64,000 nt of DNA, from the NCBI GenBank assembly GCA_008508345.1, contig QNGE01000111.1, positions 192,962 to 256,961 on the forward strand, read 5' to 3'. Below the pieces are notes generated by a model. The model saw only the letters and a list, made by a program, of their open reading frames with translations, made no database searches and had not been told where the DNA came from. Within the stretch, counting starts at the first letter, position 1; every line of letters starts with the position of its first letter. This stretch comes from Paragonimus westermani. Taxonomy: Eukaryota > Platyhelminthes > Trematoda > Plagiorchiida > Troglotrematidae. Of this stretch, positions 56,624 through 64,000 are shown one piece after another. Both the position numbers and the translations under genes were made by a program.

Positions 56624-56867
56624 CATCGGGCCAATTACATAACATTTTATACCATCATGGTTGTCAAGCGAGAATAAATCAAGAAAGAAATCAAGAAGAA
56701 ATCAACGATGGCACCCCATTACCCACTTGACAACTCCGGAGGTCAATTTTGTCACCTAATTGTCGTCCAATTCACAATCGTTTGATGTAGCTATGTGACT
56801 AATTGCTCTTGATTTCTTCACGCTTGACAACCATGATGGTATAAAATGTTATGTTATTGGCCCGATG
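56624..56867. mobile_element. Foldback or MITE-like element, 244 bp
   Basis: Inverted arms of about 50 bp (56624-56674 and 56815-56867), nearly identical: 'catcgggccaa(t/a)(t/a)acataac' to 'ttgtcaagcg'. No ORF inside. Beyond the right arm, 'gatgatgaataaccgaaaac' resembles the outer part of the palindrome at 24643-25291, so it may be a PLE-end derivative instead of a DNA transposon. No clear target duplication. Confidence 0.6.
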
Positions 56868-58590
56868 ATGAATAACCGAAAACAGACTGTTCGCCAAAAT
56901 CACCTTTGTCTTCTACTGAACTCATGGGTCTATTCGAATCGTTGCAGTAATTTGTATCTTAGTAAACGTGATCCAATCGTCTTCTGTTCATTTACACAGT
57001 AAGCGGTAGATTAGGATACCTTACGATATATGCAGCTTTCCTCACAATAAATGAGTTTGTATGCAGGTCTTACTCATTGCTAGCTCATGACACGGGAGTA
57101 GGATAATTGATGGCTTGCTTGCAGTTTCTGATTGGGAAATGTACATCACCATTGAGGTGGTCAGGCAGAAAGCATTTTAAGGTCATCCTTTGACAGCCAG
57201 TGGACAGTCAAGGATACTCATTCTCTATGGATGTTATATGACCGCCAGTTTTAGAGCAAAACTGACGAGGCAGATGCGATTCGGAAACAACAGTTTCAAT
57301 GCATTAGGTCACCACTGGGATATGGACCAACGTAAGGTACAAATATATTTTCGCATCAGACATTCTACTTTCAGTTTATGCACAAATATCTGATGATTAA
57401 CCACCGTCTCTTCGGAGTCTATTTTGTAAGTTTCCTGAATGACTCATCTTACTCTTCGGGACCATTCAGGAAGTGTTCCAGTTCATATCAGGTAGTTAGA
57501 TTCGTCCATATTAGGATCAACATTATCGTTACTCAGTCAGAGTGTTTGAAGTAATTTGTATAGCCTTACCTTGGGTGTTCGTCGTCAATGTTTGGAATTT
57601 CTAATCGTTATCTGGAACGGCCTATTAATGACGAATAATTCGTTCCCAGCTTTGTGTGCAATTTAGATTGACATTTCGGTTAGCCTTTCAAGTTGAGCAG
57701 CTTGGAACTCAGTAACACGGCTGTAAGTTCGTGCACCAGTTTTTTACTGCATACCTAAATTGATAACACATACCTCAAAAGAGATGTACTCAGATTGAAT
57801 TTCCTCATGATGGTTGTGTAAGACAATATTAGCTCATATCACACGCTGGTAATTTTACCACTCTGTCAGTTGTGCACAATCATTTTGGTCCATTCTACTG
57901 ATACTGTTTAAACTCTGTGAGGTTTCAGTTCAACTGAATTCCCGTACTTTTGTTCAGACTGATAGTGGATTGTGAATTACGACTTTATTGCACCGACTGA
58001 CATTGCATAAATAGTTCCGCATGTATCTTTTAATCAACACAAACAGACTGTTACGACTGACCTTCGGATGACTTCAGTATACAAACTATGTTTTATTTTC
58101 CGACATGTTTGTTCTTGGCTAACACTAGCTAGCCCTCACTCAAGCTGATATCTCGTCTGAGAGACAGGCAGTGATTGGTCATTCCATCTGTTAATTATGG
58201 TGATACGTTTGCACGGTAAACCTGAAATCACAAAGTAAACTTATAACAAAATGCCACTGTCAGTTTGGCGTCTTTTCTCTTAGCACCAGAAGGGTAAGAA
58301 GCATGCCGTTGTTTTTGTTTTCAGCAGTTACTCAATCACATCGAGTACATAATTTAATTTTTATCGATGTGCGTTGCATAATGACAACTTTTTACGAATC
58401 ATTTGTAACTCCTGATCATCCAAGTTAGTGTGTAAACTTATGATATCTGCTAGACTACAATAGTGACTGAATTTTTCACACAGCCTTTTTGTATAATACG
58501 TATTAGGTACAAACGATTTGATAAACTACTTGCTCTGGTCTAATTCTCCCACAACACTTCCCCACATCAACTGCTTTGTAACTCTATCAG
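56868..58590. other. No recognisable gene
   Basis: A short open segment at 57190-57320 (plus) ends at a possible donor (CAAC|GTAAGG) but lacks a good acceptor; otherwise nothing. Confidence 0.4.
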
Positions 58591-58799
58591 ATGTTCATGT
58601 GTACACGTTATCAATGTATCTGCACATGTTGATACCGGTCGCTCGCAAGTGTGTTGGTCAGTCACCACAAGCACGACCGGGTGAAGCTCTACTGTTGCGG
58701 TTACTAAATTTGACCGGTCGAGTTTCAGAGGTTGTGCTTCATCTAAACAAAATAATCAAAATCGAATCACCAGAAGGACGGACAAATAATGTGTCAAAA
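58591..58799 (+). CDS. Candidate internal coding exon
   Basis: A good acceptor (pyrimidine tract and 'ctctatcag') and a strong donor (AAAA|GTAAGT) bound an open frame of about 70 residues, entering with two bases of a codon and leaving in phase 0. The residues look helical and conserved ('PGEALLLRLLNLTGRVSEVV', 'LHLNKIIKIESPEGRTNN'). The family is not recognised; it might belong to the same plus-strand gene as 37717-38005, but nothing proves this. Confidence 0.5.
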
Positions 58800-60464
58800 G
58801 TAAGTTTTCGTTTTTAGTCAATCGAAAGCTGACTCTTGAGTTCTTTACTGACTGGTAATTACGAAGTTTAACACCTTTCTTTCCAGGAAAATGCCCTATG
58901 ACACAACGGTCACTTCCGCGCAAATTCAAAGCGAGTGAATGTTTTGATTTGTAATGTTGAGGAATACGCACAGTTGCACGAGTAAACCACATTACAACAG
59001 TCAGAACCGGGCCAACTGAAATAGGGAGTTCGACTGGTCGTTTAATTCAGGTACAGAATGAGCACAACAACTAAGTTCCGTTTACCAAACTATACAGAAG
59101 ACATGGAAATATTCAAGCGGCCTTTTGTTTCGGACTAATAAGGGGGCAAATCACAGCAACCCTTAAAGCTGGTAGCCCCTCGCGTTACAATCGGAAGTCT
59201 GTATGCACATTCCACAATTTTTGAATAAAGGAAATGCTCGGCCCAGTCGTTCAAAAAACAACACTTTTAGCCGAACCACATATGAACAGGTTACTGGAAT
59301 GAGTTTTGAAATGTTGACCACGGAACAACTCCACGTGGAGACAAATTGTTTTAATTGACTATTGCTGATGATTGGAAACAGCCACTTCTCGTTGCACAGT
59401 TAGAGTGGGCAGAAGAAAGATTGTATTACGCGATTCACGTTCGAATAGGTTTTGTCACATCATCACAGGTGTTTACGGCGGACGAGTTGAATCCACAAAA
59501 TTACAAACCACAAGACAATTACAACAAACCTCAAAGTTTAAAACTAGCTTGGTTGCAACATTAACGTTACAAACAGTTTTTCATACGCACAAAATGTAGT
59601 GGCTGAGGCTGATTGCAATGGCCTTGACAAGTCTTAGCAAGAGTTTGTTTCGAGTAACGAACAGAACGCCAAATGACTGATGAGCAAATCAAATATTGAC
59701 AGTCGATCACCACGGGTGTTCGGTGAAAAGTTGCCTGAATATTTAAACGAAGGTAGCTGTGATATACAGGCCTAGACAACTAGGACGACAGGCAGTTAGG
59801 AATCAGGTGTCCGTTAAGGAACTCAAGCATCCCATTGTTCCAGGCGGCGGAAGTAAGTGTGGGATGCGTTATGAAAGGATGGAAGAGGCGAATTGGTTCA
59901 GGTGAACAGACTCGTCATCAGAAAGGACTAATGCAATAGGTTACGATCACAGTGTTTACGCCTTAACAACGGATTGAGTCACCTGCTCTTGCAGAGTGAT
60001 AGTGTCGAACCGCTTCCAGTAAAGGTCAAGCAGGGAGTACACAGTGCAATATTGACCTCGTTCTCCTTCTCGATTAATGTATTGAATATTTATGAATCCA
60101 GAAGAAAAAACTTATCGTGACTAAATTCGTCGCAATTTGACAAAACAACAGTAGAAATTAATCAATGATTGGTTGAAAAAACTGATACTGACTGTGACGT
60201 TGTTTTTGTTTGTTATGGAGATTGTCATGAAACCAACCGTTTGTTAACGGTTCCCTAACTAGTTAGAATCACCAATCAAAGACTACAAGGAAAAGGTTCT
60301 GATTAAGAACCGTTATCACAAAAGCCAAGAAACATACAGATACAAATAATCGTTCCTCCAACATGAAAAAACTCAGTTGACTTATTGGAGAGATGCGAAC
60401 AATGGTCTCAGTAAAGTATGTTGTCATTGTATGTTGTGGTTACTTTTTCAACTCTGCTTGTCAC
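58800..60464. other. No recognisable gene
   Basis: Probably intronic to the exon just upstream. Short overlapping ORFs at 59355-59599 show no motif. Confidence 0.4.
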
Positions 60465-60473
60465 ACTTTCATT
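60465..60473. repeat. Left target-site duplication (9 bp)
   Basis: actttcatt, repeated at 61093-61101 on the other side of the composite repeat. Confidence 0.65.
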
Positions 60474-60557
60474 AATTTTCAAGTTGACCATTAATACACG
60501 TTTGAACGCAGCCTTCGCATTCAGATAGATTATCCAGCCAGCCTCTTTCGAAAAGAA

Positions 60558-60602
60558 GCACCAGACTCGAGTTTTGCTCTCATTAGAGCTCATCAGTAGT
60601 GC
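60558..60602 (-). ncRNA. Hammerhead ribozyme, one core mutation
   Basis: Minus strand: gcacta, CTGATGA, stem II gctct/agagc with loop aatg, AAAA instead of GAAA, actcgagt, C, tggtgc. Stem I pairs with one G-U. Loss of G12 should abolish cleavage. Confidence 0.8.
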
Positions 60603-60946
60603 ATATCCTTGCCACGGCCGGGATTTGAAATCCGGTCACGCTTTTATGAAGCAACCGTGTTGACCACTGCGCCATTGACCTCACACTAGGCACGACCGAA
60701 TTCTCAAATCTGAACGCTCAACCACTTTCGCTTGTGAACAATGATCAGGTTTCCCGATCGTCCCGAGAGGTGACACACTAATTGTCCCGTTTGCTTTAGT
60801 CGACAACTCCACGATTAGGACTTCCGAGACAGGTCGAGATCACAGAACTCATTAAACCTGCAAGGCGGTATTTTAGATTACTGATGAGTGGTCGGAGATT
60901 TGGTTCATTTTCAAGTTGACCATCGCTACACATTTCATCGCAGCCT

Positions 60947-60984
60947 GTGATGAGCTCTAATGAGAGCGAAACTCGCGTCTGGTG
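60947..60984 (+). ncRNA. 5'-truncated hammerhead
   Basis: Plus strand: TGATGA, stem II gctct/agagc, GAAA, actcgcgt, C, tggtgc. The stem I 5' strand and core C3 are replaced by unrelated sequence at the inversion junction. Confidence 0.7.
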
Positions 60985-61092
60985 CTTCTTTTCGAAAGAG
61001 GCTGGCTGGAAAGTTTATCTGAATGCGAAGGCTGCGATCACATGTGTAGTGACGGTCAACTTGAAAATAAACTAAATCTCCGACTACTCAAT

Positions 61093-61101
61093 ACTTTCAT
61101 T
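61093..61101. repeat. Right target-site duplication (9 bp)
   Basis: actttcatt, identical to 60465-60473. Confidence 0.65.
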
Positions 61102-61964
61102 TAGTCTCCAAATATAGTAATGAAGGCGCCGTTAGGGGATCTTTTGAAAATTAAACTGGGACTGTTGAGATCAGAAAAGATCTGTTGTTCCTTGTCTACC
61201 GACCAACGTAGTTTATGTTTAGATGAGGTTTTGATGGATTACACAGTTTGTTTTAATAAGAAAATAAGTTTAGCATCGTACGGTCATCTACACCGGTCAA
61301 GGCTACACGATAACCTCTAACAAGAGAAAATGACGTGTCCAAGTGACCAAGTGCAACAACAGAGCTACGTTGTCCCATAACACTTCTTTTCAGTATAGTG
61401 ACCCTTCGTATAAATAACATATTCAAGGAAAGCATAGAACCGTCTTTGTTCGTATGTGGTCCTTATTTGAGAAGGAACCAACTAACCTTTAAATTACATA
61501 GAATTTATCGCAGGGTTGTTCGCTTAAACTCAGACAATTCAGCTGTCTCTTGAGCATCATCAACTCCGAGAGAAGGCTTTCACTAGAATGCAGTGCGTAA
61601 TGGTTTACTGGTTGGGTACCTTTAACAGCCTATGGGAGCACGGGTTCATTTCAATTTTGAGTTTCCTATAGACTCCTTTTATAGTTTACTTGTATCACAC
61701 AAGACATCATGTTCTGGTCGACAAACAATGGATCACGTAGATCTGACCGAACCGAATCAATGAACTGGTTATCCTAATTGAGTGTTTTGTAACTGGTCAG
61801 ATATATCGGCCTTCTTGCTAACTAGTGCACGTCAGTCTTCTGCAGTCATTGCTGAAGAGACCGCTACGAGTTTAGTCTGATTACTTGCGTTCGATATGTT
61901 CATGTGTGAGATACTCGTTTAAATTGAACAAAAATATTTGCCCTTCAACGGATTTCTTTATTTT
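61102..61964. other. No recognisable gene
   Basis: Short ORFs only. Confidence 0.45.
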
Positions 61965-62430
61965 TTCAGTTTTAAGTTTAACATAACTCTCATTTGATCA
62001 CGGTTTTAGCATTCAGATGAACCTTCTAGCCAGTCTTTTTCATTTGAAAAGAATCACTAAATTCGAGTTCCGTTCTTGCTAGGGTTCGTCGTTAGTGTAT
62101 TTTCTTATATGGTCAAAACTGTAAATCCGGCCACGTTTTCATGAGACAACCCTTCTGAGCACAACCTCGTTGACCTCACACTACGTACGACCGAATTATA
62201 TCCGAACGGTTAACCACCTTCGAATATGAGTAGTGATCGGGTTGCTCGATCGATAGAAGACATAGTTAAATTCTAATAACTCCAGTCGGTAACCCTGCAT
62301 TTTGGACTTTCCAGGCACGTTGAAATCCCTCATCTTATTAGACCGGCTGGAACGTTTATCGGAATGCAAAAGTTGTGTTAAAATATGGGCGACGTTCAAC
62401 TTAGAATTAACCAGATCCCCGACTACTCAA
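61965..62430. mobile_element. Old hammerhead/tRNA-like repeat, inverted unit
   Basis: Minus-strand copy from about 62335 (leader) to 61965 (tail), with a decayed hammerhead at 62054-62099, joined to an inverted tail at 62340-62430 ('ccggctggaacgtttatc' to 'ccccgactactcaa'). This is the same outward-tail layout as the other loci but more diverged. An imperfect flanking repeat (61945-61955, 62427-62437; one mismatch) may be the target duplication, though it overlaps the tail end. Confidence 0.7.
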
Positions 62431-62437
62431 CAGATTT

Positions 62438-64000
62438 TTGTACTGTTGGATGTCGAACACTCAAAGTTTGGGGGGTAGCTTTCTACCCTATATGTGATTC
62501 CCATTTCCATGCTGAAATTACAAAACCGCAACACTAGGTGACTTTTCTTTAGGCTGTTCAATCCCTGGCATCACATACCTGTTCCTAGTCACTCGCTAGG
62601 AAAAAAACGATTGTCAATTGGAAATATTTAACGCTGCATTGGCTGTTGTCCCGTCTTTCAACCTGAACATCCACTCACTGTTAGAAACTTTAGAAACGCT
62701 GCCGGAATCAGTGGAGAACAAAAGCGAAATTCTATGCTTGCCGTTTCTAGAATGCGAACAAACAACCCATACTGGCAACAGTTGTCCGAATACACAGTTC
62801 TTAACCGCTTTCAGTGGTGTCATGTTGTGTAGACTTCTTAGAAAATGCAAATTCTGTCAACCGGCTTATTGCATTCAGTTATATACATCCTTCCGTATTA
62901 TACACAAATTCCTGCAATCACGATGGAGTCGACCGTGTGGTTTAGCGGGCAAGTGTTTGGACTACAGTCTGCTACCTATTCACTGATCGTGTGTTCGATT
63001 CTTCGACTTGTGTGTTGCTGCTGAAACCCGAATAGGCTGAAGTAGCTGTTGACCAGTTTGCTGAAGGTCACTGGGACCAACGCTAAACAAAATCCCATCT
63101 CAAACTTTTCTGCAGTTGTGGTGGATACTTGCTCGTTTGCGGGCCAACGACCAACCTATGGGCCAACCTATGAGCAAAAGAAGCGCAACAGCTAAGGAAA
63201 CCAATATGCCATCGTCCACTTCAATAGTGAATTTTTGACAACACAGCCTCCTCGTCTTTATGTTAGCACCAATGTTGCGTTGAATCTCTAGCAAAGTCTC
63301 TATTTTTTTGACTTTTAGTTTCTAGGTTTTGATAATGTTTGGTCCAGTCCACATGAATCTGGTTGATTCACGTGGTTTGTCTATTTCGTCTTGTTTCTCA
63401 GTAAAGCAAACACTAGCTCCTCTACTGAGTGTGATGATCACTGATACGATGTCTTTGATTCGACGTAATTCGTCTTATTCGTATCATCTTTTCTCCCATT
63501 TTCCATTTTGAAGAGGATTTCGATGATTAGGGTAAATAATCACCAGGCCGACAAGCGGAACTATTTACTCTCCAGAGCACCGTGCTATGATCGGGATTAG
63601 GTGGATTCTGTTACAATCACTTGAATTACTTCTTGGCAGACTAGACTGTTGTTGTAGTAGTTAACTGAAGAACCTACGCTGACAACCATTTACTTGTGGA
63701 CTGTAACATCGCTATTGTCGAAATTAGGCATTTGCAACACAGTCTACTAAAAGTCTGACTCAGTGAGGGTGAATAATATGATCAACAAAAGTATATTCAG
63801 CTTGAGACAAAAGACTGTGAGACAGCACTGACTGACCTGCTTAGACATTAATAGCATGGTCCTTGGTATATTTGCGACTAATCATGGTTGATCCAGCTCT
63901 GGGTACATTAAAATGGATACTCTGGGGGCAGCAAGGCAGTAGTTGGGGACCGATAGATATGACTAGCACTCAACTGTGTCCAACATTGCATCTTGTGGAT
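62438..64000. other. No recognised gene; one cysteine-rich ORF and a tRNA-like site
   Basis: The plus-strand frame 62618-62986 (122 codons) contains 'FLTAFSGVMLCRLLRKCKFC', faintly like the Cys-containing tail of some DNA transposases; not enough for a call. The remainder has short ORFs. Confidence 0.4.
62938..63001 (+). promoter_or_regulatory. tRNA-like A and B boxes, different from the hammerhead repeat
   Basis: A-box-like tggtttagcggg (62938-62949) and B-box-like tgttcgattc (62992-63001) on the plus strand at tRNA-like spacing. No acceptor-stem pairing is evident, so this is probably a second tRNA-derived SINE head or a tRNA pseudogene. Confidence 0.35.

Larger units (their letters stand above)
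60474..61092. mobile_element. Hammerhead/tRNA-like repeat, composite inverted unit of 619 bp
   Basis: Minus strand from about 60946 down to 60474: a tail segment ('gtcaacttgaaaatgaacca' to 'ccactcatcagtaat'), running directly into the leader ('accgccttgcaggtttaat'), then tRNA-like head, hammerhead and a full tail. On the right (60947-61092, plus strand) lies a truncated hammerhead followed by a tail. Tails face outward at both ends and a 9-bp duplication flanks the unit. It gives the most complete view of the leader. Confidence 0.8.

Noticed and set aside
60474..61092. CRISPR array or tandem satellite
   Set aside because: The repeated blocks are inverted and of unequal size with no regular spacing; the organism is clearly eukaryotic.
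62618..62986. 122-codon ORF as a transposase remnant
   Set aside because: The Cys-containing segment is suggestive but too short, and no other transposase motif or inverted terminal repeat was seen nearby.

Overview
This is a repeat-dense piece of an AT-leaning eukaryotic nuclear genome, most probably from a parasitic flatworm (trematode or cestode). That is an inference. It rests on several degenerate Penelope-like retroelements (PLEs) with GIY-YIG endonuclease ends, two families of APE-type non-LTR retrotransposons, a tRNA-derived short repeat carrying a hammerhead ribozyme (as in the SM-alpha repeats of schistosomes), and isolated intron-bounded coding exons. Nothing here looks bacterial. 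Most six-frame ORFs in the window are chance or repeat-derived. No similarity search or folding program was run; family names come from motif reading only.

Layout. 0.2-0.35 kb: relic of the hammerhead repeat. 6.1-8.8 kb: minus-strand LINE ('family A') with endonuclease and RT parts, split by a 518-bp insertion (7364-7881) that carries two hammerhead ribozymes and is flanked by an 11-bp duplication. 13.7-13.9 kb: a perfect 202-bp palindrome with two hammerhead-like motifs, related in sequence to the ends of the PLE at 52-53.6 kb. 14-23 kb: four candidate coding exons of unrecognised genes. 24.6-25.3 kb: a long inverted repeat around a PLE endonuclease remnant. 25.5-30.5 kb: nested retroelements, namely LINE 'family B', a PLE split by another hammerhead-repeat inverted dimer with a 12-bp duplication and a 75-N gap, then further PLE and LINE scraps.

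31.9-35.8 kb (minus) holds the one large intact coding sequence: an apparently uninterrupted 1310-residue ORF for a mucin-like type I membrane protein (signal peptide, furin-like site, Ser/Thr/Glu-rich ectodomain, one transmembrane segment, 204-residue basic tail). 37.7-38.0 and 58.6-58.8 kb are good candidate exons. 41.3-42.4 and 52.1-53.6 kb are PLEs of two lineages; 49-51.9 kb holds further LINE relics. 60.5-61.1 and 62.0-62.4 kb are further composite copies of the hammerhead repeat.

How the parts relate. The most notable system is the dispersed repeat. In sense orientation it consists of a leader, a tRNA-like head with pol III A and B boxes, a compact hammerhead (palindromic stem III), and a conserved tail. 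At least three loci are head-to-head inverted units with tails outward, each bounded by one short target-site duplication. One locus also shows a tail running directly into a leader, as expected from a tandem or circular RNA template. This fits a retrozyme/SINE-like non-autonomous retroelement, possibly mobilised by the LINEs or PLEs around it; the mobilising machinery is inferred, not shown.
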